In this document: positions 11,525-23,909 of the stretch, piece after piece
How the letters are laid out: every line of letters begins with the position of its first letter
How positions within the stretch are numbered: position 1 is the stretch's first letter
NCBI GenBank assembly: GCA_958496175.1
Contig: OY292274.1
Coordinates: forward strand, 29,117,482-29,181,481
DNA: 64,000 nucleotides
Origin: Sisyra terminalis
Lineage: Eukaryota; Arthropoda; Insecta; Neuroptera; Sisyridae
Direction of reading: 5' to 3'
Notes under the pieces: model-generated
Told to the model about the DNA's origin: nothing
Databases searched by the model: none
Seen by the model: only the letters and a program-made list of their open reading frames with translations
Position numbers and translations under genes: made by a program

Positions 11525-12450
11525 AACTAAAAAATGTAAAATTATAAGTGAATTAAATTATTATGAAAAAGTTTAATTAAATAGGTTATTTAAAATAAAT
11601 GAAGTAAATAATTTTTGTAATTATGTGACAAATCAATGATTGTAAAGTAAAACATCAAAGAAACAAATAAAGTTACAATGTAGCAAGGTTTTTCGAGGCT
11701 ACAGAATCTACTAGATACTATAAATTATGCGTTTTTAAATTTGACTTGATTTGAAGAAATCTTTGGAAATTTTTGAAAAAAATCCAGTTTTGTAGAGGCC
11801 TTCTTTGTGGAGGATTATACGCTCCATAGATAATGTCTAATCTCTTCGTCTTTAATGCCTTTTTCCTAGATCCAACGTAGATCTAAATACTAATTTTTAA
11901 AATTTTTCATTCTTACTGATTATTTGTGGTTGAATTTTGCGCTTTAACATTCAAATTATTTGATTACTTCTGTTTTGTTGTGGAAACCATATAAAATAAT
12001 TTGATTAATAACTTTTTTGACCGTGTATAAATAGTGGTAAAAATATATAAATGTATTTATGAACTACTACAAAATCACAATATTTTTCTATAATTATATG
12101 TATAATATAAGTATATGTATACTCGTATACGTATACAAAAAACATTAGTCCTACCTACTATTTTAATTAATCTATTAGTACAGGTTGATATTTATATTTT
12201 TCCATTAAAAATTACTGAAAAATTCATAAATTAAGAAATGTTAAAACTTTTAAAAGAAATTTATTAACTTCTAGTAACATAAATTTTACGTGAATGCTAT
12301 ATCGAAAATTAGTTGCTTTTGCTTCGTTTGAAATGTTTCTTTTATTTTTTTGTAAATGTTTTTTATCGATTTATTTTACAATAAAACCTATCTACATGTT
12401 AAAACGAAACTAATTTGTGTAAAACAAAGTGATGGTGATGGAAAATAATG
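11525..12450. other. Intergenic AT-rich DNA
   Basis: No coding sequence seen. A short palindromic run near 12117-12137 (GTATACTCGTATAC and neighbours) is the only notable structure. Confidence 0.45.
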
Positions 12451-12454
12451 TATG

Positions 12455-12560
12455 GTGGGGATTGTCACGCCTACTGTCACAATAAGCGTCACAGTCGTTC
12501 GCCGCCTCCGAAGGCATTACAATTAGTTACTTCGTCGTCAGTCTTTGTAACATTCTTTAA
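12455..12560 (+). promoter_or_regulatory. GC-rich patch with an initiator-like word
   Basis: A GC-rich stretch (TTCGCCGCCTCCGAAGG) follows three GTCAC words at 12465-12492. Just downstream, CGTCGTCAGTCTTTGT contains TCAGT, the arthropod initiator. It could be a promoter of a host transcript or of a decayed element. No ORF downstream on the + strand supports a gene. Confidence 0.25.
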
Positions 12561-12564
12561 GACT

Positions 12565-13915
12565 TGAAATCGTTTGTTAATGAAACATTGTTCAATATAA
12601 TGAAATGAAAAAAGTGTGTGATTTTAAACATATTGTATTGATTTATTAACATATTTTGCGAATGTGATTTTTGCTTACTGTTACTGAACAATGAACAAGT
12701 TTTAAATGATGAGTTACAGTGATTTTCTTTGACAATTGACTGCGACATTTTTAAGTTACAGTGAAAATCTAAAATCAACATTGTTTAAAATAGCAGCTTT
12801 ATCAATAAAAAAGGTATTTTTCTTCATATTTTTATTTTCCGTAGATATATGCCTATGAATTTGATCCAGAATAAAATAACCGCATTTCTATACTTATAAT
12901 CTAGATAAGATTTTTATTTACAACATTCATTCAAAGCTATATTAAGTTCTATTGTTTAATATTTGTCCAGATCTTAGTTGATCAAACCCTTTCAATTAGG
13001 TAGATAAAGTAATAACTTAATTGCAGAGAGATATTATCTATAACTATTTTAAAATTGCTGATACCTATAACTTTATCTGCAAGACATTATTATTATTATT
13101 ATAAAGGCAATATTTTTTGTATATAAAGAGAACAGCATATCAAAAAAAAAAACGATAAAATTACTAGCAAATATTTACGATTTTTTTGTTGTTTATATAC
13201 TCCCATTTACCTTTTATAGTAGAAAACTTTCAGGATGCGTTACATAAAAGTGTATCTACTTGGTATCTTGTATCTACCTTGGTAGATAACTTGCGATGTA
13301 TAATATAAACAATTTAACGGTATTGTAATTTGCCGTCGTCAAAAATAATATTAATATTTCTTTGTACTAGTGAAAAAAGTTTAGCTTCGCTATTTGTAGC
13401 TGACAAAATGAAAACAATGCGAAAAGTAGAAAATGAAAACAATGAAACCGGAAGAAATCCGACTTATGGCTCTTTTAATTAGACAATTACGTAGTATTAG
13501 TTATAACTAAATTTTGCTTTAGTTACCCTTACTTTTGTTATACTAAATTTATTTTTTGGGATGTGTGATTATGTTTATATTTAGGTTTACCAATAATATA
13601 AAACATTCCTTAAAAAATTCTCAAGTATAAATTTTATACTTATCTTAGTTTGAAATATTACTTATGTTTACTCTTGTTCTGGTCATTTTTAAAATTAGAA
13701 GAACAAAAAATGCTGAAATATAAAATCTTATCCTAAATTGTACATTTTTATTGTTAAAAATAATTGAGCTAAGAAGTTTTAGTTCCACTTTATCTCTAAG
13801 AATTCAAAATAAACCCCATATTTACCCCTTCCGCAAGATAAAATAGTAGCGATTCAAATTTTCAGTTGAGGCCTAAGTAATTAGGTATGAATATCATACT
13901 AAATTTATAGTAGTG
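12565..13915. other. Intergenic AT-rich DNA
   Basis: No supported feature. A 74-codon - strand frame at 12557-12781 has no recognisable family. Confidence 0.45.
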
Positions 13916-13917
13916 GT

Positions 13918-14505
13918 TAAACGATATCCCACGGATATCGACCCGATACTCCTTTTTCCCTCTTTATCGACGACACAGCAGTTTATACATCCTTTTGGAG
14001 ATTTGAATACCGTGGTCATAGAATAAATAATATCTTAAAAGGAATAATGCTATTTTTTTTAAAAATGGAAAATCAAAATTAATGATAGTAAAACTGAAGC
14101 CTCCTATTCACAAGAAGTGAACCTCAAAAGCATAAAAAGATAGTATTAAATGGAAAAATATAAAATAGGCAAAAACTGTAAAATAATAATGGTGCGCACT
14201 AATATCCTACGTCCATTCCTAAACAGGCATTCGAAGTTATCTATCAATAACAAAATGAGTACATCTACAAAAACCTTCAGGACCTGTAATTAGTTCGGTA
14301 CACAAAAGCAAATATGAAATTATTCAGAGAGCTCAAAAAAAATACTAAGAATATTGGGATAATAAGATCTATGATCCGCACCATGAATTAAAGGTGTTAC
14401 CACTAGATTTATGTATCTTGTCCTCCAAAAATTCTTTATATATTGCAAAAATAATCCTAGCCAACTATTTAAAAGCATCAGTGACTACACCCTCGATGTC
14501 CTAAA
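13918..14505 (+). pseudogene. Jockey-clade non-LTR retrotransposon remnant (reverse transcriptase)
   Basis: The + strand carries jockey RT landmarks in the right order across three frames: NDIP at 13919, FIDDTAVYTSFW from 13963 (the catalytic YADD-type box, here FIDD), KWKIKINDSKTEA near 14065-14105, then RPFLNRHSKLSINNKM near 14210-14260, which matches the LLNRxSKLSxxNK thumb motif. A weaker IIQRAQKNTKNI-like stretch follows. Frameshifts lie between NDIP and FIDD and in an A/T run near 14050, and several stops break the rest, so it is inactive. The order and spacing of motifs make the family call firm. The upstream endonuclease region is not visible. Confidence 0.85.
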
Positions 14506-14509
14506 ATAG

Positions 14510-15655
14510 TTTGATCCTTGATCAGGATTTACGAACGTTGATTGGTTGGTTTATGCAGGATACACCACACACCAAATCAAATGAAAACAAAAATTATTTG
14601 TATGTGCATTGTACATAGATACTACCTATATTAAGTTCAATAAGTTTTATTTTATTTATTTATTGCATCGGCGAATAGACAATCAAAGATAATATGCCTG
14701 AATTTCAAAAAGAGTGCAAGGAAAATTGAAACAATGTTATTTTTAGTATCTCACCCATTACAAAAAAAAAAAACACTTTTAATGCTTCTTGTAAAATTTC
14801 AAAGTTTATACTTATAAATTTTCGCAAGTAAAACATTGATTTATTTAAGCAAGGTTAATATAATTATGTCTATTAACTAAAAATTACACAAAATACGGTA
14901 ATAGAATCAGGTAATGGAATTTAACATCTGGTTTTTATTTGTAATTTCTCAAAACTACTAATTTAGTATCGTTAAATTGTCGTAAACGTTGACGGACAAA
15001 ATATCTTATTGGTTTAATACCCATCGAGAGAATACCTATACTTTGTTGGATAAACTCACATCCTTTTTTAAGACGTAGTTTTGAAAATAGAAGCCGAAGT
15101 TATTAAAGAAGTTAGGTAGTAGAATAAATTTAAGCTTAACCACTAGTGTTCATAAAGTTTTTCGAAACCCTTTCTATATTGAATTGATATAAAGAGAAAG
15201 AGGTACACACCGTTAGGGTCAATTAAACTTATATGCCTTAGTATACATACTTATAGTTTGAGTTTGTTCTGTTTTGAATTGAAAATATTTTTGTTGTAAG
15301 TGCGGGTACAGTTAGGTAAAAAAAGTTTTATAGAAAATAGTTATAAGTTTTTAAAAATGACATTTAAAATCTAAATGTACGATTTTTCCGTAGGTACTAG
15401 GGAAAAATAGAAAATAAAGTTTATGAGATTTGAAGTAAAATATTATAAAGGTGAAATTGTACCTACAGTTAACATTTTTGTGAGTATCTATTACAAACTT
15501 TTTTATAAAAAAATTTCAATTATTTTTCTCAAGGAGGTCAATCTTTAATGGAGATTTATTTTTAGGTTCTAAAAGTTATTTATTTGCAGTTCTTACAGAA
15601 ATATTATTTCCATTAATGAAATCTGTAAATTAAAATTAATTTTCCGCAATTAATC
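14510..15655. other. Intergenic AT-rich DNA
   Basis: No supported feature. The short segment 14525-14580 is slightly GC-richer and may be the last trace of the jockey remnant. Confidence 0.45.
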
Positions 15656-15659
15656 TAGC

Positions 15660-16075
15660 ATTTTCCTAATAGCAGATAAACGCAGCGAAGATATATTAAT
15701 TTAATTAATCAACTGATACATTTTTAGAGAGTAATTGAAGGGTCAAGTGAATAAATAAATTATAAGGTGATAAGATAAGGTAATGATGAAAGTAATAAAT
15801 GCTTATGTCACTTTTATTCACCAGAAGGCACATGCATATCGTTAGTAGATTCCTTTATTCACTGAGATTTTAGTCTTCTATTGAATTTAGGGGAATGGAA
15901 TTAAGAAATATTAAATATATATCATTTAACATGTTTATCCATAAAGGTAACAGTTTTTCGAAAAATGTTATTTATCATCTTCAGACACTTGACCCTTCTA
16001 TTACTCTATAAAAATGTATCAGTTGATTAATTAAATCAATATATCTTTCCTGCGTTTACCTATCATTGGAAAAAT
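15660..16075. mobile_element. Foldback MITE with ~90-bp terminal inverted repeats
   Basis: The left arm (15660-15750) and right arm (15985-16075) are inverted copies over about 90 bp. Both read, in their own sense, CTTGACCCTT...ATTACTCT...AAAAATGTATCAGTTGATTA and end CTGCGTTTA...GGAAAA. The ~230-bp interior is AT-rich and non-coding. No clear target-site duplication is visible, so the superfamily is open. Confidence 0.8.
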
Positions 16076-16079
16076 ACGA

Positions 16080-17072
16080 AAAAATCTTTTAACTATATAT
16101 TGGTAGATACATATTTGTATATGTAAGTCATAGCTTTATATCTAAATATGCAATCTCGGCAACAATTGGCTATTATCCACAATAGTATATTTATATTTTA
16201 TTTTTTTTTGCAAAATTTTCAATTGTCAAAAAGAGATTTACCTTTCGTTTAAAGGAATTTAAAGTTGCTTGATAAAATGAAAATTAAAGTCGATACCTAC
16301 AAATTTACGCAAAATGCATCCATTTTTCTACAGTAAAATAATGACGAAAAGAAGTTTTTATAACTGGTTTTTAAAAAAAATTAATAAAATCTATTTTTTT
16401 TGGGTAAATAACCTCATATTTGGTTTAAGAAATTTTAATAAAGGAAAAATAAAAGCTTAGTAGCGAAAAAAATACAAAATCACGTTTCTCATCCGTTTGT
16501 ACTTCCCAAGAAACCTTTAGTCCTAATAATCTAAAAGCCAAAAAATACTGTTATTCATTTTAATAGATTTGAACTTTTCTTTATGTTTTCAAAAAACGAT
16601 GTATGTAATTCCGTATACGATAGTTTATAAAACTAGAATCAAAATTAATTTGAAACTTTTCGGTTAGGTTTTCTTGTTTGCGACTTTTGTCTATTTTTCT
16701 ATTCCAACAAAATCAATCAATTTTAGGAATAAAATTGGTAACCATAAAGTTTTTTACCACTCATTTGAAATGTATGTAATGTATTTCTAGATTTTAAAAT
16801 ATACTGATGTTAGAGCAAATTGCTTGAAAATTCATGATATATTTATACCTATGCGTGTGGAAAGTTCTCAGTATAATATAATACTATTTTCAATGCTAAT
16901 TGGTTAATTGGTTTTCACAGTTAATTTCCCTAGGTGATTAATATTCTATTGACTTCAATGCTGATTGATATCGATGCATTGTATGTATAATTATTTAATT
17001 TTCCAACAGAATTAAAAAGATTTTCCAAAATAAATTTAAGCAGTATTATTTATTTAAAATAAAATAGTTTAA
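16080..17072. other. Intergenic AT-rich DNA
   Basis: No supported feature. Confidence 0.5.
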
Positions 17073-18093
17073 TCTATACTAATATATAAAATTCTTACGT
17101 CTGTCTGTACATTTCGATTTTGAACCCAATTTTAGGGTAAATATTTGTTTCAAGAGGCTCTTACTCCAAATTTAACATTTTTAAAATTTTTTTCTGTCTG
17201 TCTGTCTGTCTGTGTGTCCCGATTTAACTAAAGAACGGAACAACCAAATTTAATGAAATTTGGTATTAAGATACAACACAATTTCCCACAGACTATAGGC
17301 TACTTATTATTCCAAAAAAATAATAAGGGAAGGTATTCCTAAGGGATGAAAACAGAAATTTTTACACTAGACAGGTGAGTTATATATCATTGGAAAGGTA
17401 ATTAAAAGTTAGAAAATAATCTGTAAAAATATTTTTAGTAGAACTGATAAAGAGCACAGTAAATTTAATTTAAATTTAAAAAAATTGTCTCTGAAACATA
17501 AACCTTTATATATACAAAACACATAATTGATGTTAATCGCGTAATGGCTTTTTTTTGAAAATTTCTACTCTAAAAGAGTAAAAGAGGTCACTAAGTTTGT
17601 ATGAGAAAATGTAGAGTTAATCAACAATCGAAATTTTGAATTTAATAAGTGTTAAAAACAAATAAATAATAAATTAATAATAAGTGTCTGTTTTTGTTAT
17701 ATCATTTTAATAAAACCTTTTAAATAACTTAATTTCACTTAATTAGTATGAACGTTTAGGAAGTAGGAACTTATACCAAATACCAAAGAGGCAGTTTTTA
17801 ATTTTTGTTTGTTTTTCAACAATCAAACTTTTTTAAAATCTAATTTTTATGAACCAATGATTGTGACCTGGAGCAATTATTTAACATTAAGGGAGCAATT
17901 TTTTGTCATATATTTCATTATCAATCAAAAAATAAAATCTTCCAAACCAACTTTTCTTCAGTATTTAGAAAAATTTGAAAATCAATTATTGTTATTGAAA
18001 ATAAATAAAATATTTGAATTTCCTTCCACGCTTTCTATCTATTTCCAACATATCTATTAACGTTACGCAGACGAAGTCGCGGGGATCAGCTAG
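17073..18093 (+). mobile_element. Non-autonomous Helitron, + orientation
   Basis: Complete 1,021-bp element. The 5' end is TCTATACTAATATATAAAAT at 17073 and the 3' end CTAG at 18090-18093, inserted between A (17072) and T (18094) without target duplication, as Helitrons do. Eight bases before CTAG is the hairpin CGC-A-GAC/GAA/GTC-GCG (18066-18081). A (TCTG)n tract lies at about 17190-17217. There is no Rep or helicase, so it would need a helper. It is homologous to the longer element at 47192-49644 but lacks a segment near 17548 that removes the B box of a tRNA-like sequence. The 83-codon frame at 17809-18060 is conserved between copies only partly and is not called a gene. Confidence 0.9.
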
Positions 18094-18094
18094 T

Positions 18095-21000
18095 ATTATA
18101 TATAGTTATAAAATACTTATTACTCATGATGAGTGTTTACTGTATAGTATCTCCAAAATATTATTTTAATACTTTGTAACATTAAAATGTCAAATATTTA
18201 TTCATAAATGCATCTTAACTAATACAGCGAGCATAAAAAGATAAACAAAAGTAAATACTCAATATATTTTAATAATTTACTTATTTATCATTACCCGGTA
18301 TCATATAGTTTGTCTTGTATTACTAATATTTTTTGTCGTCTGAAATAATTTCAGCTTATATTTGATAAAATATGGTAAATAAATGGAAACGAACATTAAA
18401 GACATACATTATAGAAAATTTCTAAAATATTTCACTTAAATTTAATACCTATTCTATTTTATGAGTTTATTTTAACAATGTAATAGTTACCGGAAAAAAA
18501 TACTTAACTTTATTCTTCAATCTAATTTCTGAATTAATAGATACTAATAGAGTCATAAACTCAATCTCATCCCAATTAATTCTACAAAATTATAAAAATT
18601 ATGTATCTGTAGAGTATATTCATAAAAAAGAAATGGTTCGCTTACATAAAGTAGGTAGGTATATCTTTAGTATTATATAACATACCTACCCAATAATGTA
18701 GATACATTTATATGAAACTTGTTAAATGACCATGACTAATATTTTTTTTTCATTTTAATTAATTAGCTGAAAAACTAAACCAGATTTAGTTACCTTAGAG
18801 CTTTTTTGCTTATATAGCTAGTTTAAAAATTCAAGTTTTATGACATACTACGAATACAAATGAGTTATGGTTGGCAAAAAAAAAGACTTTAAACAACATT
18901 TCCTTTTTAGTTTTCGTTGACATATTCTACATTACATCGACAACACCAATTTTTGTTTTTGTATTTATAGTCTCCATAAAACGGTCGCTTAGAATTTTCT
19001 CTGTTACAAAATAATTATAAAAAAAAAATAATAAAATCTTCTTCGTTATCTCTTTTTTTCAACAAACACCAATGAGATTCTTACTTTATCTGGTATTCAA
19101 TGTGAATAAACTACCGTTTTCATTCGGCAAATAATTAGTATACTATATATACCTAAAAGCATTGCTAGAGCGGCTTTTCTTATTGATGTTTTAATTGGAT
19201 TCTGTTTAAAACGGTCTACATATAAAACATTGTTGTTGATAAGTGTACAAATTTATGAAAATTTAAGTTCCAACTCGATGCATCAGAGTATTAAAGATGG
19301 AACTAAGCATTAAATTTTGAGTTTCAAATGCTAATTTTTAATAAATCTTTGGCTACTGTTATATTAGCAATGCTGAAAATGTATTTATTTAACAGTACCT
19401 ATATTGTAATAAAACAAATATTTTATGGTTTTGCGTTGCTTTTATTGTACCTACTCTTGTTAGGAAAAAACTATTTTATTTAAAAAGCAAACAAACGCAT
19501 TTAGGCTGCATATACAAGGAAGGGATTTACAGTTTTGATAAAACTTCATTCTTAAAGTTGAAAGCAAAAATAATTTTTAACTCCTTATCTCTAGTTAATC
19601 AGGCTTTTTCAGCTAGCTAAAATCAATTAATCAAGCTAAATACTACTCAAATTTTCCATAGTTGTAACCATTTCTCTTATAAATATGAAAATTTTGTGTA
19701 GGTAACCAAAAATATCAGGACTTCGTATAACTATAAAACTATGTACACATCTTAAATTCTGATTTTATATGCGTTAGCATTTTTTTTTGGCAGAAATTTC
19801 AGCAGTAAGGCTTAAAATTAAAAAGCACAAATAGACATTATAGGCTTGTTTGTGAATTATAATTTTTAAAATACCTACTTGCAATTTGTAACAATACACA
19901 TTTACAACTCTATAGTGATGTAATAGGAAGTATTTAATACTTTCTTCTACTTATTATCTCTGTAAATTTGTATTTGTGTTTAATTTAACCCATTTTTCGA
20001 AGTTGATCGCGAATAAATAAGAAAAAACTATTGTCGATCATACCAGTATTAAGTTTGCTCACCCCTTATATACATAGTACTTATATAATACATATAAAAT
20101 ATTTTTTTTTATTTTCAAATAAATTGCATAATCTGCATAGGGTTGCAATAAGTGCATATAAAATATTTGGCATAGAATTTAATATAGGTATTCTACAATA
20201 TCTAGAAGTCCCTACATAAAGTTTCATAAATATGTGTTACAGTAAAAGTTGATTCTTTTGCAAAGGTCAATCTTCACTAGAAAATGAGGATGTACCTTGA
20301 TTGCAACAGTGAATATTGAATAAAGATACGCGTACACTTGTACAGATCAGATGGAACCCATTCAATTCTCTCTTCAGAGTACTGAACGAAATTCCGTTTG
20401 ATGCTAATATATGTGCGATATTCCATTTAAAATACATAAAATACAGCAAAAGATTTTTTATATATTTCATTCATTCAATGTGCCTATCCGATCTATAAAA
20501 TTGTACTCGTACCTCACAAACTGGACTATAACTACCAAAATTGACGAGGATGTGTAGGTGCCTATTTCCTGGTCAATTTTTATATCCATTAGTAAAGTTT
20601 CATTTTTACTACTCGCTAGAGAAATATCAGTATTATTTCGTTGTCCTGTTTTCTCATATAATTACTTATACATGTTTCCAGAGTTGAACGATTAGTTTTT
20701 GGAAATGTGAATTTGAAGTTTAAAAATACTATTTTTTGATTTATATGTTCCATAGATATTAATAAAGTCTTAGAAGAATAAAACATACAAATTGAATGAT
20801 AATTTCGGAGATATTCATCCGATATACTTATCCAAAGGCAATGCATATAGCAAAATATTCATAGGAAGAATATAGAATCGTTTCTGCTGCAGTTCAAACC
20901 CGATTCAATTTCTGGTTGATTTTGAACTGGTGGATTATGCGTAGTTGCAAAACATTTGGTTTTGGTTGTTTTCAGAATTTAGAACTGAAATTTCAAATTT

Positions 21001-21510
21001 AATGTTCTTACGCGATCTTTGACTAATTTGATTGAGTTTTGGAACCGAATTTGCAGTACCTACACCGTAAAAAGAGCGTACAAATCTCAATCGCTTTTCG
21101 TTTGGTTAAATTGAGCTACAAGTTTGGATACGGCGAAATGCGTATGATCTTTAAATCAAGCGCTATACGAGTTTCAAAATGTTTCTTGAGCCAAGAAACA
21201 TTCAGTTGAGTGGAGAACTCAGCGACGTTAAGTCAACTTCGATTTCTTTGTACGAAATCACCATCATATTTATTTCAAAATATATATAAACTTGATTAAA
21301 AATTTGGGTACTTTTTTCAAACATAACTATACTTAATTCAATTATAAACGAAATTGAATGAATAATTTTATATATTTGGTTTAATTCGCACACATATTTC
21401 AACCAAAAAAAAAAAAATAGTTTCAATTCAATTTTATTTAAAAATAAAAATATACTTGGCTAGAAAGTAGGTATAATTTATTAAATAAAGGTTGATTTGG
21501 TTTTCATTTT
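18095..21510. other. Intergenic AT-rich DNA
   Basis: No firm gene or element. A small inverted pair, GTAGGTAGGTATAT...ATAACATACCTACCC, lies near 18650-18692. Region 20870-21230 is slightly GC-richer without recognisable coding content. Frames at 20267-20470 and 20616-20846 look like chance. Confidence 0.4.
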
Positions 21511-21516
21511 ATATAT

Positions 21517-22220
21517 TTTATTAAGAACAAATGTACATAAATATAACATATTTTTAAACAGAACAAAATATGTAAACATAAATTATTTAATTAAAAGTAT
21601 AAGTCCGTACTATATTTAAGAACTTTATAAACTTCTAGCCCATACTATAAAAAATATAAATAACCATTTATTAGAATAAAATAAAATATATTATTATAAA
21701 TATAATTTACTTTAATATGAACAGCAAATCCTCGCTGGCTTTCTTTTGACGTAGGTTTCCAATATTTTTTTTGTTTGACTGATACACCGGCTCGTGGAGG
21801 AACAATAAAAGTTTATAAATATATAAATATTTTATTTGTTAAAAAATAATATACAAACCTCAAAAACTATCAATAAGATCTTCGAACCTCCGACTCATTA
21901 AATATACTTTGACCGCGTCATCAGCCATTTTTATAAAATACAATACATGTAATAATCGTTCAACACAAACTATGCGCTAAATTTTTTTTAATGAATATTA
22001 AAATATGTTATTACACTTATTAAAACAATAATTTATAAATAATGTTGTATACTTACAAGTTAAAATGTTAAATGAAAAGCAAAATTCATAGGTTCAAATC
22101 GAGATTACAGCTTAGAAAACACAGAGGTAAAGTATAGAGGATTCATGTTTGATCCTGTATTCGACTCGGCAACCCTATCTTTCTTCAACTCACTTTTTCA
22201 CTTCAACAACCTAGGTCGGA
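21517..22220 (-). CDS. Candidate small spliced gene, unidentified (possibly broken)
   Basis: Signals run in gene order on the - strand: a GC-rich possible promoter near 22150-22220; a 5' exon ending before GTAAGTAT (22056); an 80-nt intron; an acceptor at 21977; an exon with ATG at 21928 reading MADDAVKVYLMSRRFEDLID; a donor-like GAG/GTTTGT at 21859/21858; a 68-nt intron with a pyrimidine-rich acceptor; an exon from 21790; and AATAAA at 21522-21517. The first coding exon meets a TGA (21862-21860) in a TTTTTGAG run. With one T fewer, the downstream exon would continue in frame to a TAA, including RQKKASEDLLFILK. So it is either a 22-residue ORF, a pseudogene, or a gene with an indel in the T run. 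An alternative frame of the last exon (KKYWKPTSKESQRGF) is also open. No family recognised. Confidence 0.35.
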
Positions 22221-22494
22221 GCGCGGTCGTTTCAAAACTTCAATATAATTTCTAATAAAATTAATGAATGAAAATTTAAAACAAAAGAGAGATGGAAAAG
22301 AAGAAATAATTTTTATTTATTGCCGATACTCTTGGATAGTATTTATATTTTCTTATAAACGGCATGAACAATAATTGACAATAGTGATCCAGCACTATAA
22401 GGAACTGTATTGAATATTTCATATTATGCGCATGAGCAGCTTAGGTACACAAACATAAAATCCCCTAATTTTGATGTGAAATGTGGAGGGGAGT

Positions 22495-22770
22495 TCACTC
22501 AACTACACTTACCATTGTTGTGAATGTATTTGATATGCTATTCAAATATGCGTGTTTCTTGACACAAGAAATATAAAATTCTTGATTCAAACCGTTTGGG
22601 ATTGAATTAAGCGAAATAAATTTCACTAAAGGTAAATTAGTCAAACTCCTAAGGAATTCGACCTCAGAATCAATTTTTTTACAGTGTACTAGCACAGGAG
22701 ATAGAATTTCAAATTCAATGTCGGTAAAATCGTAGTTAAAGGATTTGGAGATATGACTAGCTTGAAACAT
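22495..22770 (-). CDS. Candidate 86-codon exon with a perfect splice donor, unidentified
   Basis: ATG at 22770 (- strand) opens 86 codons ending exactly at ATG/GTAAGTGTAG, a consensus 5' splice site at 22513/22512 in phase 0. Without splicing the frame stops 5 codons later. The start of the product reads MFQASHISKSFNYDFTDIEF, and later comes KKIDSEVEFLRSLTNLP. The composition (Cys, Asp and Glu well spread, GC-richer than flanks) looks coding. No domain recognised. An in-frame stop lies 9 nt upstream of the codons before the ATG, so this is a first exon or one with an acceptor just before it. The partner exon is not identified. A short open stretch upstream on the same strand (22821-22896, with SLPLLEYEAEDQEATDILL) may be related. 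Confidence 0.35.
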   Translation of the reverse strand: MFQASHISKSFNYDFTDIEFEILSPVLVHCKKIDSEVEFLRSLTNLPLVKFISLNSIPNGLNQEFYISCVKKHAYLNSISNTFTTMVSVVE

Positions 22771-23016
22771 TAACTTAATTTAATATGTATTTTACTTCTG
22801 AATTTTTAATTAAAAAAAAATTAATTGAAAATTAATAAAATATCTGTCGCCTCCTGATCTTCGGCTTCATATTCCAGCAGCGGCAAAGAAATTTTACTGA
22901 ATGTATGTGTTTCAAGGAAAATTTATAGAAAATATTTTTCTTTTAAATTTTTTTAGATACAAAGATTTGATAGTTTAATTAGGAATCTTAAAAGTAATAA
23001 ATGTAATGTAATATTA

Positions 23017-23905
23017 GGGGGACCGGAAAGTATTGTCGTTTTTTCAATATACAATTAAAGCACAAAATTTTGTTACAACTTTTGATTTTAAATCAATGAT
23101 ATAATCAGCCTCAATAGTATCAACGTTTTCAAATCTAGTGTGCTAATTTTAATACCATATTAATAAAAAGCAATTGATTACTAAGGATAATATCAAAATA
23201 TTACATTTTGAACATCACTTAAACTTTCATTTTTTTTACCACTTAGTAAATGTGGTAATGATTAAAATAAATATAAATTCGATAAAATAACTTAGAACGA
23301 TTATAATGGGTACGGCAATATCACCTCTCCCTTAATTAGTTTTTTCCTGGGCTTTTCTTTTGCAGAGGGTTCTTTAATTACCTTGTTGCAGCATAGAATT
23401 TTATCTGTTAACAGTTTTGGGTATTTGGCCGATCGATTAAGATTGATTAGGATTATTTGACAGCTCTTCAACAACTTTCTGGCATACATTTTACACCATT
23501 TCCCACTTAACTTCTTATTGGCTAAATTTTTTGTCATATTTCGTTAGTACCAGTTGGAGAAATGAAAATTATCGAATTTGAATTTAAAAAACTCATTTGG
23601 CGTTAATGAACATCTAATGCACTTAGATAAACATTGAAAATGCTTTAGGAACAACTTTGCGTCGCTATCCTGTGAAACACGAAGAGCATACAATACCGAA
23701 TTTATATTTTTTCGGATTTTTGGTTCTACGATTTCATTATAGATTTCGGAATTTCGGAAATAAGAAATATTTTGTAATTTTTACTAAGTTGATAAATTAC
23801 TCTAATTATAAAATGTCTTTAGTACCACTTTGAAATAATTTATAATCAGATAAATGACAATTGAATGACTATTGGTTTAAAAACGACATTACTTTCCGGT
23901 ACACC
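23017..23905. mobile_element. Mariner-like element, copy 1
   Basis: 889 bp flanked by TA on both sides (23015-23016 and 23906-23907). The terminal inverted repeats are about 28 bp: left GGGGGACCGGAAAGTATTGT, right (reversed) GGTGTACCGGAAAGTAATGT, both continuing CGTTTTT. The TA target and the ACCGGAAAGTAATGTCGTTT end are typical of mariner elements. At under 0.9 kb it is shorter than full mariner copies. The - strand frame at 23301-23537 is the longest inside, but I could not match it to transposase motifs. A second copy lies at 25691. Confidence 0.8.
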
Positions 23906-23909
23906 TAAT

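Noticed and set aside
23301..23537. - strand frame inside the mariner-like element as transposase
   Set aside because: I could not find the WVPHEL, YSPDLAP or catalytic Asp motifs of mariner transposases in it.
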